Notes under the pieces: model-generated
Databases searched by the model: none
What the model was told of the DNA's origin: nothing
What the model saw: the letters and a program-made list of their open reading frames with translations, nothing else
Part shown: one piece after another, positions 46,077-54,431 of the stretch
How positions within the stretch are numbered: position 1 is the first letter of the stretch
How the letters are laid out: every line of letters begins with the position of its first letter
NCBI RefSeq assembly: GCF_001514305.1
Contig: NZ_KQ949093.1
Location: 124,001-188,000 of the forward strand
Length of the DNA stretch: 64,000 bases
Source: Streptomyces dysideae
Lineage (GTDB): Bacteria; Actinomycetota; Actinomycetes; Streptomycetales; Streptomycetaceae
Direction: 5' to 3'
Position numbers and translations under genes: made by a program

Positions 46077-46127
46077 TTGACGGGTGGCGAGACCCGTCTC
46101 TAGCGTTCGCCTGTAGAACGTTGCACA
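46077..46127 (+). promoter_or_regulatory. Promoter and LacI-type operator of the ABC/GH operon
   Basis: -35 TTGACG (46077-46082), 18-base spacer, -10 TAGCGT (46101-46106), then TGTAGAAC-GTTGCACA (46112-46127), 6 of 8 arm positions matching around a central CG. The first 11 bases, TGTAGAACGTT, are identical to the operator at 36652, and the layout is the same. Confidence 0.72.
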
Positions 46128-46213
46128 AACCCCGGAGTGGTCTGCGGAGACGGCTGCCCGGACCATCTTTGGCCTGAGTGCTGACATCCACGGCACGTCC
46201 GAAGGAGTTGCTC

Positions 46214-47734
46214 ATGCGACGCAGCACGAGAGCAGTCGTCCCGGTAGCCGCGCTCGGCATTCTGCTGGCGGGATGCACCGGGGAATCGACCGCCGGTTCC
46301 GGAAACACGGGGCCCGGCGGCAAGGGCACGCTCACGCTCGGCATGTCGGCCGACATCCAGGGCTGGGACCCGTCGAACCAGCCTGGCTACCAGGGCTGGG
46401 CCGGTGAGGCCGTGTGGGACACGCTCGTCCAGTGCGACGAGTTCGGGAAGCCGCAGCCGGACATCGCCGACAAGTGGTCGATCAGCAAGGACAGCAGATC
46501 GTTCACCGCGCACATCCGAAGTGACCAGACGTTCTCCGACGGATCGCCGGTGGACTCCGCGGCCGTGGCGGCGACGTTCAAGTACGTCGCCTCCCACGGC
46601 GGAGCCCAGGGTGATTACAAGGGAATCAAGGTCGAAACCCCGGACGCGCAGAACGTCACGATCACCTGGCCGGACCCGCAGCCGTTGATCGTGCTCCGTG
46701 TCTGCGCGCCGAAGATCACGACCAAGGCCCTGCTCGACTCCGGGAAGGTGAACGACACCCCGGTCGGCTCGGGCCCGTACACCCTCGACAAGGCGGGAGC
46801 CACCCGTGGCTCGGTGTACACATTCACCAGGAACGACAAGAACTGGAACGCCGCCAACTATCCCTACAAGAAGCTCGTGCTCAAGGTCATCGAGAGTGAG
46901 ACCGCGGCTGTGAGCGCCCTGAAGACGGGCCAGATCGACGGCACTCTGATCTCCGCGCAGAACTACAACGAGGTCAAGGCGTCCGGCCAGAAGATCGTGT
47001 CGCTGAAGGGCGTCACCACCCGCCTGCTCCTCACGGACTACCAGGGCAAGAAGGTCCCCGCCCTCGGCAGCGTGGACGTGCGCCGGGCGATCAACATGGT
47101 CTTCGACAAGCAGGCCATGGTCAAAAACCTGTACCAGGGCCACGGCGAGCCGTCGTCCCAGATCTTCCGCCCGGGCAGCAGCGCCTACATCGACGGCATG
47201 GCGGACCCCTACCCCTACGACGTCGAGGCCGCTAAGGCCCTCATGAAGAAGGCGGGCCACCAGGACGGCTTCACCATCGAGCTGCCCACCATGGCCGGCC
47301 AGAACTTCGAACGGCTGATGCCGTACGTCAAGCAGCAGCTCGGCCTGCTGAACATCAAGGTCAAGCAGGTCGCCCTGTCCGGCGCCAACGCCATCGGCGA
47401 TCTGCTGAGCGGCAAGTACCCGGTGGTCCTCTGGCAGCTCGGCAACCTGGGCGAATCCCTCGCCGACATCAACACCGTCGTGCTCTCGACCGGTTACTGG
47501 AACCTCTCCCACGAGAAGGACGCCACCGTCGACAGGCTCTGGAAGCGGATCCTCACCGGGGACGAGTCCCAGCGCAAGACCGCCCAGCAGGAGATCAACA
47601 AGTACATCGTCGACCAGGCGTGGTTCGCGCCGATGGTCAACCCGGAGGGTTTCTACGCGCACAACCCGAAGGTCACCGTCGACCACGTGTCGGACTTCGA
47701 GGCGCTGACCCCGAAGCTGCGCGACTTCAAGTAG
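46214..47734 (+). CDS. ABC transporter solute-binding lipoprotein (family 5)
   Basis: 506 residues. Lipoprotein signal with the lipobox 'LLAGC' (Cys21), then the SBP family 5 fold ('KWSISKDSRSFTAHIRSDQT', 'LDVRRAIN'-like 'SVDVRRAINMVFDKQAMV'). Family 5 proteins bind oligopeptides or oligosaccharides at the cell surface. GAAGGAG is 7 bases upstream of the ATG. The operon of glycosidases makes an oligosaccharide the likely ligand. Confidence 0.92.
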   Translation: MRRSTRAVVPVAALGILLAGCTGESTAGSGNTGPGGKGTLTLGMSADIQGWDPSNQPGYQGWAGEAVWDTLVQCDEFGKPQPDIADKWSISKDSRSFTAHIRSDQTFSDGSPVDSAAVAATFKYVASHGGAQGDYKGIKVETPDAQNVTITWPDPQPLIVLRVCAPKITTKALLDSGKVNDTPVGSGPYTLDKAGATRGSVYTFTRNDKNWNAANYPYKKLVLKVIESETAAVSALKTGQIDGTLISAQNYNEVKASGQKIVSLKGVTTRLLLTDYQGKKVPALGSVDVRRAINMVFDKQAMVKNLYQGHGEPSSQIFRPGSSAYIDGMADPYPYDVEAAKALMKKAGHQDGFTIELPTMAGQNFERLMPYVKQQLGLLNIKVKQVALSGANAIGDLLSGKYPVVLWQLGNLGESLADINTVVLSTGYWNLSHEKDATVDRLWKRILTGDESQRKTAQQEINKYIVDQAWFAPMVNPEGFYAHNPKVTVDHVSDFEALTPKLRDFK

Positions 47735-47736
47735 CT

Positions 47737-47752
47737 CGTCGGCCGCCCGACG
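47737..47752 (+). terminator. Small hairpin after the binding-protein gene
   Basis: CGTCGG-CCGC-CCGACG just past the stop. Such hairpins often protect the upstream mRNA so the binding protein is made in excess over the permeases. Confidence 0.4.
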
Positions 47753-47777
47753 CGCGGAGCCAATCGGAGTGGAAACA

Positions 47778-48719
47778 ATGGCGATCTCACTGTTGAAGAG
47801 ACTCGTGCGCTCTCTTGCGGTGCTCCTGGTGGTCACCTTCGCGACCTTCTGTCTGATGTTCGGCAACGGGCCGGGCATCGCGCGGGCGGTGCTCGGGATG
47901 AACGCCAGAGACGCAGACGTCCAGCGTAAGGTCGTCACGCTGGGGCTCGACCAGCCGCTGCTCGTCCAGTACGGGAAGTGGCTGGGGAGCCTTTTCCACG
48001 GCGACCTCGGCGCGTCGTTCTTCACCGGTCAGTCCGTGACCGACGCGCTGTCGACGAGGGTGCCGGTCACTCTCGCCCTGGTGCTCATCACCCTTGCCCT
48101 GACGGTTGTCCTCAGCGTGCTCTTCGGCGTGACGGCGGCCGTCAAGGGCGGCTGGGTGGACCGCGTACTGCAGTTCCTGTCCGTGCTCGGCACGGCGGTG
48201 CCCGCGTTCATCATCGCCATCGCGCTCGTGTTCACCTTGGCCGTCGCCTGGCGAGCGCTGCCGGCCACCGGATACGTCTCACCCGACATCAGCCTCTCGG
48301 GGTGGGTGAAGTCCCTGACGCTTCCGGTACTGGCCCTGCTCGTCGGGTCGGTGGCCGGCGCAGCGGCGCAGTTCCGCACAGCGGTACTGGACACGCTCGG
48401 ACGCGACTTCGTCCGCACACTACGGGCGCGCGGGATCAGCGAACGGCACATCATCTTCCGGCATGTGCTGCGCAACTCCGCCGGCCCCGGCTTGACCGTC
48501 CTCAGTCTGACCACCTTCGGCCTGCTGGGCGGCGCGGTGTTCATCGAGCAGGTCTTCGCCCTGCCGGGCATGGGCCAGCTCGCCAACCAGGCCGCCCAGA
48601 CCAACGACGTACCGATGGTCATGGGCACGGTGCTCGTCACCACCGTGATCGTCCTGATCGTCAACTTCCTCGGCGACCTGACCGCCACTCTCCTGAACCC
48701 GAAGGCGAGGACCCGATGA
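47778..48719 (+). CDS. ABC transporter permease, DppB type
   Basis: 313 residues with about six membrane segments and the EAA loop near 'DFVRTLRARGISERHIIFRH'. First of two membrane components. GGAG lies 9 bases before the ATG; overlaps the next gene by ATGA. Confidence 0.9.
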   Translation: MAISLLKRLVRSLAVLLVVTFATFCLMFGNGPGIARAVLGMNARDADVQRKVVTLGLDQPLLVQYGKWLGSLFHGDLGASFFTGQSVTDALSTRVPVTLALVLITLALTVVLSVLFGVTAAVKGGWVDRVLQFLSVLGTAVPAFIIAIALVFTLAVAWRALPATGYVSPDISLSGWVKSLTLPVLALLVGSVAGAAAQFRTAVLDTLGRDFVRTLRARGISERHIIFRHVLRNSAGPGLTVLSLTTFGLLGGAVFIEQVFALPGMGQLANQAAQTNDVPMVMGTVLVTTVIVLIVNFLGDLTATLLNPKARTR

Positions 48720-50482
48720 CCGCCGGCCCCGCTGCGGAAGCGACCCTCACCCAGCCGCCTGCCCGCCGCCGTGTGATCGTCCAGCTCCTGCGCAACCCGC
48801 AGGGCGCTCTGTGCCTGGCGTTCCTCCTGCTCGTCGTCGTGGTGGCGGCCACCAGCCCCTGGCTGGCCCCTACCGGACCGACGACCACGCAGCTCAGCGC
48901 CAGCAACGCTCCGCCGTTCACTGGCGGACACCTGCTCGGCGGTGACAGCGCCGGCCGCGACATCCTGTCCCGGCTCATGTGGGGCTCTCGCCAGACCGTG
49001 ATGGCGTGCCTGATCATCCTGGGCGTCTCGGTCGTCGTCGGAGTCGCCTCCGGACTGGTGGCCGGCTTCTACCGCGGCCGGTTCGAAACCGCCGCCGGAT
49101 TCGCGTCCGACGTGGTCATGGCGCTCCCCGGCATCGTCCTGCTGATCGCGCTGTACGCCCTCACCGGTCCGAACATCCCTGTCGCGATGACGGTCTTCGG
49201 TCTGCTCATCGCTCCCACCTACTACAGACTGGTGCGCAACGTCGTCCTGGGCGTGCGCAACGAGTTGTATGTCGATGCGGCGCGCGTGGCAGGCCTCGCC
49301 GACCTGCGGATCGTGGGCCGCCATGTGCTGTGGGCGGTCCGCGCCCCAGTGATCATCCAGAGCTCGTTCGTCCTGGCTGCCGGTATCGGGATCGAGGCCG
49401 GGGTCTCCTTCCTCGGCCTCGGTGATCCCGCCACGGCCTCGTGGGGCACCGTGCTGCAGAACTCGTTCGACGGGATCTACAACAACCGGTGGGGCGTGTT
49501 GTGGCCCGCGCTGGCCATCAGCCTCACGATCCTGGCGCTGATTCTGCTCGGCAACGCCCTCAGCGATGTACTGCAGTCCTCCGCCCGGAGCAGGACTCTC
49601 ACACCGCGCGCCCGGCGCGCGGCACTCGCGGCGGCACAGCAGGAGGACGCAGGCCGCAGGTCGGCTCCGGCAGGCAGCCCCGACGACATCGTGCTCTCGG
49701 TACGCGCGCTGCGGATCGCCTATCCGTCGGCCGACGGCGAGATCCGGGAGGTCGTCCACGGCGTCGACCTGGACGTCCGCCGGGGCGAGATCCACGGCCT
49801 GGTGGGGGAGTCCGGCTCGGGCAAGTCCCAGATCGCCTTCGCTACCCTGGGCATTCTGCCCCGCGAAGCACTGATCCTCGGTGGCAGCGTGCTCCTGGAC
49901 GGTGAGGACCTCCTGGCGGACGAATCGAAGATGCGCGCGGCCCGCGGTCGCCGCATCGCCTATGTCCCGCAGGAGCCCATGTCCAACCTCGACCCGTCGT
50001 TCACCATCGGCAAGCAGCTCAGCTACGGCCTGCGGGCGGTGACCTCGCTGGACGCCGGAGAAGCCCGCGAGCAGCTCGTCGGGCTGCTGGACCGGGTCGG
50101 CATCAAGGATCCCGAGCGGGTGATGGAGCTGTACCCGCACGAGATCTCGGGCGGCATGGCCCAACGTGTCCTGATCTGCGGTGCCGTTGCCTCCGGAGCC
50201 GACCTCATCGTCGCGGACGAGCCGACCACGGCCCTCGACGTGACCGTCCAGGCCGAGGTGCTGGAGCTGTTGCGCGAGCTCAGCCGGGACCGGGGACTCG
50301 CCATGATCCTGGTGACGCACAACCTCGGCGTCGTCGCCGACCTGTGCTCAACCGTGAGCGTCATGAAGGAGGGGCACATTGTCGAACGGGCCGACGTCGA
50401 GACGATATTCGAGGCGCCGCAGCAGGCGTACACCCAGGAGTTGCTGTCCTCGTCCCGCAGCGTCGAGCTGATGGAGATCTGA
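48716..50482 (+). CDS. Fused ABC permease (DppC type) and ATPase (DppD type)
   Basis: 588 residues. Residues about 20-295 are the second permease ('YVDAARVAGLADLRIVGRHV' EAA loop, six membrane segments). A basic Ala-rich linker (295-320) leads to an ATPase (320-588): Walker A 'GESGSGKS' near 365, signature 'ISGGMAQRV' near 478, Walker B 'LIVADEPTTALD' near 500. DppC and DppD are normally separate. No frame break is needed, so the fusion is real in this sequence. Confidence 0.9.
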   Translation: MTAGPAAEATLTQPPARRRVIVQLLRNPQGALCLAFLLLVVVVAATSPWLAPTGPTTTQLSASNAPPFTGGHLLGGDSAGRDILSRLMWGSRQTVMACLIILGVSVVVGVASGLVAGFYRGRFETAAGFASDVVMALPGIVLLIALYALTGPNIPVAMTVFGLLIAPTYYRLVRNVVLGVRNELYVDAARVAGLADLRIVGRHVLWAVRAPVIIQSSFVLAAGIGIEAGVSFLGLGDPATASWGTVLQNSFDGIYNNRWGVLWPALAISLTILALILLGNALSDVLQSSARSRTLTPRARRAALAAAQQEDAGRRSAPAGSPDDIVLSVRALRIAYPSADGEIREVVHGVDLDVRRGEIHGLVGESGSGKSQIAFATLGILPREALILGGSVLLDGEDLLADESKMRAARGRRIAYVPQEPMSNLDPSFTIGKQLSYGLRAVTSLDAGEAREQLVGLLDRVGIKDPERVMELYPHEISGGMAQRVLICGAVASGADLIVADEPTTALDVTVQAEVLELLRELSRDRGLAMILVTHNLGVVADLCSTVSVMKEGHIVERADVETIFEAPQQAYTQELLSSSRSVELMEI

Positions 50483-50484
50483 CC

Positions 50485-51432
50485 ATGACGCAGCCGACGA
50501 ACGCGACGCGACCTACGGACAAGAATCCGCCGCGCACGACGAGCACCAGACCGGCGCACCCGGCCTCGGCCGCCGACTCACAGCAGGAGCTGCTGCGGGT
50601 ACGCGACCTGGTGGTCCGGTTCCCGGGACGCCGGGGCCGGTCGACCACCGTGATCGACGGTGTCACCTTCGACCTGGCGGCGAGGGAGACCCTGAGTCTG
50701 GTCGGCGAGTCCGGCTCCGGCAAAACCACGATCGGCCGGGCCATTCTCGGCCTGGCACCGGTCACCGAGGGGACGATCACCTTCTGCGGGGAGACCATCA
50801 GCAATATCTCCCGAGCGGCCCGCCGCAGGGTGGCCCGTGATGTGCAGGTCGTCTTCCAGGACCCGTACTCCTCACTCAATCCGGCCATGACAGTCGGGGA
50901 CATCCTCGTTGAGCCGCTCGCCGCCGCCGGAGTCGAGGGCGGCCGTGCCCGGATCCGCGAACTGCTCGACGCCGTCGGCCTGCCGGCCGACGCCGCGACC
51001 CGCTATTCACGGGAGTTCTCCGGCGGACAGCGGCAGCGCGTGGCCATCGCCCGCGCGCTCGCACTGGACCCGGCAGTGATCGTCTGCGACGAGCCCACGA
51101 GCGCACTCGACGTGACCACACAGGCTCGCGTCCTGCGCCTGCTCAAGGACATACAGCAGTCGACCGGGGTGGCGTATCTGTTCATCAGCCACGACCTCGG
51201 GGTCGTCAACTCCATCAGTGACCGGATCGCGGTGCTCCACCGCGGACGGATCGTCGAGGTCGGCGATGCACACCAGGTGTCCACTGCCCCACGGCACGAC
51301 TACACCCGCCGCCTGCAGATGGCCGCGCCGGTCGCCGACCCGAAGAAGCAGCGCGAACGGCGCGAGCTGCGCGCGGCCTTGCTCTCCGCTGCCGAGGAGG
51401 AAGCGGACGCCCCTCCCATGGCACAGCACTGA
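50485..51432 (+). CDS. ABC transporter ATPase, DppF type
   Basis: 315 residues. Walker A 'GESGSGKTT' near 74, 'VFQDPYSSLNPAM' Q-loop, signature 'FSGGQRQRVAIARAL' near 178 and Walker B 'AVIVCDEPTSALD' near 197. The first 40 residues are a Thr/Pro-rich extension. Pairs with the fused ATPase to power oligosaccharide uptake. Confidence 0.92.
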   Translation: MTQPTNATRPTDKNPPRTTSTRPAHPASAADSQQELLRVRDLVVRFPGRRGRSTTVIDGVTFDLAARETLSLVGESGSGKTTIGRAILGLAPVTEGTITFCGETISNISRAARRRVARDVQVVFQDPYSSLNPAMTVGDILVEPLAAAGVEGGRARIRELLDAVGLPADAATRYSREFSGGQRQRVAIARALALDPAVIVCDEPTSALDVTTQARVLRLLKDIQQSTGVAYLFISHDLGVVNSISDRIAVLHRGRIVEVGDAHQVSTAPRHDYTRRLQMAAPVADPKKQRERRELRAALLSAAEEEADAPPMAQH

Positions 51433-51500
51433 CTGTCCGGTCCGCTGCGCACCGACCGACAACCGCGACCACTCTCGTCACTCGTTATTCAGGAGTCTCC

Positions 51501-54362
51501 ATGCCCTTGTCCGCCCCGCCCACCGCGCCTCGCTTCGAGCACCGCACCGACGCGAGCCCGGTACTCGGTACGGGCACGCCCACTCCTCGGCTGTCGTGGA
51601 CCATCGAGCACGCCGAGGCGGGCTGGGAGCAGACGGCGTACGAGGTGGAGGTCGTCCGGGGTGGTGTCGCACAGGCCTATCGCGTCAGCAGCCCCGAGCA
51701 GGTGCTGGTGCCGTGGCCGGCGCCGCCGCTCAGTTCCCGGGAGCGTGCCGAGGTGCGGATACGCGTCGCGCACGGCGAGGACTGGAGCTCCTGGGGCGAC
51801 GCGGCCGTCGTGGAGACGGGTCTGCTGGAGCCGTCCGACTGGGCGGCGCGGTTCATCAGCCCGGTCGGCATCGGCGCCGAGGGCGGCCGGGCCCCTGTGC
51901 TGTGCGCGTCCATTGACGTGCCCGGACCAGTCCGAAGCGCGCGGCTGTACGCCACCGCCCACGGCGTGTACATACCGTCGGTCAACGGCCGCCGGGTCGA
52001 CGACACGGCCCTCGCCCCCGGCTGGACGTCGTACCACCACCGGCTGCGCTACCACGTCTACGACCTGACGGACCTGGTCCGCCCAGGCCCGAACCTCCTG
52101 GAGGTGCTGCTCGGCAACGGCTGGTACCGCGGCCGGCTCGGCTACACGAACGACCGCGCCCTGTACGGCGACCGCCTCGCCCTGCTCGCCCAGTTGGAGA
52201 TCACCACCACCGACGGTACCGTCCACGTCCTGGCCACAGACGGCACCTGGCGCGCCCGTGAGAGCGAGGTGCTGGCCGACGACCTGTACGACGGCCAGAC
52301 CACCGACCTGCGCCTGCGCGGCGGCTTGGCCCCGACGGCGGGCGTGGAGACGGTTGACGGGGACCTTTCGGGCCTCGTCGCCCCCGACGGTCCTCCCATC
52401 CGGCCGACCGGCGTGCTCCCGGCACGCCGGGTATGGACCGCGCCCTCCGGTACGACGCTCGTGGACTTCGGGCAGAACGCGGTGGGCTGGGTCCGGCTCA
52501 CCGTGCGTGGCTCGGCGGAAGGCACCGAGGTCGTGCTGCGGCACGCCGAGGTGCTGGAGGACGGCGAGCTGGGCACGCGACCGCTGCGCAGCGCGCGCGC
52601 CACCGACACCTGGATCCTGTCCGGTCCGGACGAGGAGGTGCTGGAGCCGTCGCTGACTCTGCACGGCTTCCGCTACGCCGAGGTCACCGGTGTGCCCGGT
52701 CTGCGCCCCGAGGACGTCGAACTCGTCGTCGTCGGCTCGGACCTGCGTCGCACCGGTTGGTTCTCGTCCTCGCACCAGGAACTCGACCGGTTCCACGAGA
52801 ACGTCGTGTGGAGCACCCGCGGCAACTTCGTCGACCTGCCCACCGACTGCCCGCAGCGCGACGAACGACTGGGCTGGACCGGTGACATCCAGGTGTTCGG
52901 CCCCACGGCTACGTTCCTGTACGACACCTCGGGTTTGCTTCGCTCGTGGCTGACCGACTTGGCCGCCGAGCAGTTCCCCGATGGATCGGTGCCTCACGTC
53001 GTGCCGGATGTCAACTGCAACGGTCTGGCGGCGACGCCCGCCGCCGCCTGGGGCGACGCAGCGACCATCGTGCCCTGGACGCTCTACCGGCGCACCGGTG
53101 ATCTGCAGGTGCTGGAGCGCCAACTGCCCAGCATGCGGGCCTGGGTCGACCGGATCGCGGCTCTCGCCGGGCCGGAGCGCCTGTGGCAGGGAGGCTTCCA
53201 GTACGGGGACTGGCTGGACCCGACGGCACCGCCTGAGGAGCCGGGCCGCGCCAAGGCCCATCCGGACGTGGTGGCCACCGCCCACTTCGCCCGCTCGTCG
53301 TGGATCCTGGCCGAGTCCGCGCGCCTGCTGGGCCGCAACGACGAGGCGGAGAAGTACCGCGTGCTCGCCGGGGAGGTGCGCGCCGCGTTCGTCCGGGCCT
53401 TCGTGACGGCCGTCGGGCGGATCTTCTCGGATGCCCCGACCGCCTATGCCCTGGCCATCGAGTGGGACCTGCTGCCGCATCCCCACCAGCGTGAAGAAGC
53501 CGGCCGCAGGCTGGCCGACCTCGTACGGGCCAGTGGATTCCGGATCAGTACCGGCTTCGTCGGCACCCCCCTGGTGTGCGACGCGCTCACCAGCACGGGA
53601 CACCTGGACGTCGCCTACCGTCTGCTGCTGCAGACACAGTGCCCGTCCTGGCTCTACGCGGTCACCATGGGCGGTACCACGGTGTGGGAGCGCTGGGACA
53701 GCCTGCTGCCGGACGGGAGCATCCACCCCGGGGGAATGACCTCCTTCAACCACTATGCCCTGGGCGCCGTCGCCGACTGGCTGCACCGCTCCGTCGCCGG
53801 CCTCGCCCCCGCCGCTCCGGGCTACCGTCGACTGCTGGTCCGGCCGCGGCCGACTCCGGCGCTCACCCGGGCCGCTGCCCGCCACACCACGCCGTACGGC
53901 GAGGCGGCGGTGTCCTGGGAGCGGACCGCCGGGCGGCTGCGGCTGACAGTGCGGGTCCCGGTCGGAGCCACCGCCGAGGTGCACGTGCCCGGAGAGGCGA
54001 AGTCGACGCAGGTCGGCCACGGCGACCACGAGTGGACCGTCGGCGACCCCACCTCGGCAGCCCGGCGCCAAGCCCGTGACTGGTCGACCGCCACGGTCAG
54101 GGACCTGCTGGACGACGCGGGGACCTGGGCCGAGGTGGCGGCGGCGGCCGACGCGACCGGAATCACATCCGAGGGCGATGCGCAGGCCGCCAGGATGCTG
54201 GCCAACTACCTCGACGCCCCCGCCTCGCTGGTCGCCGAGGCACTTGCCCCCGACGACCGGTTCCCGGGGGCAGCAGAGCTGCGCCGGCGGGTGGCGGACA
54301 TCCTCGGCGGCGGTGCCACAGCCGCCGTGGGGCGCAGCCCTGTGGGCGCCGAAGCGCAGTGA
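51501..54362 (+). CDS. Alpha-L-rhamnosidase, GH78
   Basis: 953 residues, full length for the bacterial family. N-terminal beta domains, then the (alpha/alpha)6 barrel with the acidic block 'DCPQRDERLGWTGD' from residue 449 and the general-base Glu730 in 'GGTTVWERWDS'; a C-terminal beta-sandwich follows. No signal peptide, so cytoplasmic. AGGAG precedes the ATG. It removes terminal alpha-L-rhamnose from imported oligosaccharides or glycosides. Confidence 0.94.
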   Translation: MPLSAPPTAPRFEHRTDASPVLGTGTPTPRLSWTIEHAEAGWEQTAYEVEVVRGGVAQAYRVSSPEQVLVPWPAPPLSSRERAEVRIRVAHGEDWSSWGDAAVVETGLLEPSDWAARFISPVGIGAEGGRAPVLCASIDVPGPVRSARLYATAHGVYIPSVNGRRVDDTALAPGWTSYHHRLRYHVYDLTDLVRPGPNLLEVLLGNGWYRGRLGYTNDRALYGDRLALLAQLEITTTDGTVHVLATDGTWRARESEVLADDLYDGQTTDLRLRGGLAPTAGVETVDGDLSGLVAPDGPPIRPTGVLPARRVWTAPSGTTLVDFGQNAVGWVRLTVRGSAEGTEVVLRHAEVLEDGELGTRPLRSARATDTWILSGPDEEVLEPSLTLHGFRYAEVTGVPGLRPEDVELVVVGSDLRRTGWFSSSHQELDRFHENVVWSTRGNFVDLPTDCPQRDERLGWTGDIQVFGPTATFLYDTSGLLRSWLTDLAAEQFPDGSVPHVVPDVNCNGLAATPAAAWGDAATIVPWTLYRRTGDLQVLERQLPSMRAWVDRIAALAGPERLWQGGFQYGDWLDPTAPPEEPGRAKAHPDVVATAHFARSSWILAESARLLGRNDEAEKYRVLAGEVRAAFVRAFVTAVGRIFSDAPTAYALAIEWDLLPHPHQREEAGRRLADLVRASGFRISTGFVGTPLVCDALTSTGHLDVAYRLLLQTQCPSWLYAVTMGGTTVWERWDSLLPDGSIHPGGMTSFNHYALGAVADWLHRSVAGLAPAAPGYRRLLVRPRPTPALTRAAARHTTPYGEAAVSWERTAGRLRLTVRVPVGATAEVHVPGEAKSTQVGHGDHEWTVGDPTSAARRQARDWSTATVRDLLDDAGTWAEVAAAADATGITSEGDAQAARMLANYLDAPASLVAEALAPDDRFPGAAELRRRVADILGGGATAAVGRSPVGAEAQ

Positions 54363-54366
54363 CATG

Positions 54367-54390
54367 TCCGCCGGCGGAGGCCCCGGCGGA
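54367..54390 (+). terminator. 8-bp stem hairpin after the rhamnosidase gene
   Basis: TCCGCCGG and CCGGCGGA around an 8-nt loop, 4 bases past the stop. It may reduce read-through into the esterase gene or protect upstream mRNA. Confidence 0.45.
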
Positions 54391-54431
54391 GCGCTCAGTA
54401 CGGACAACGACGTCCACGACAAGGAGAAGGC

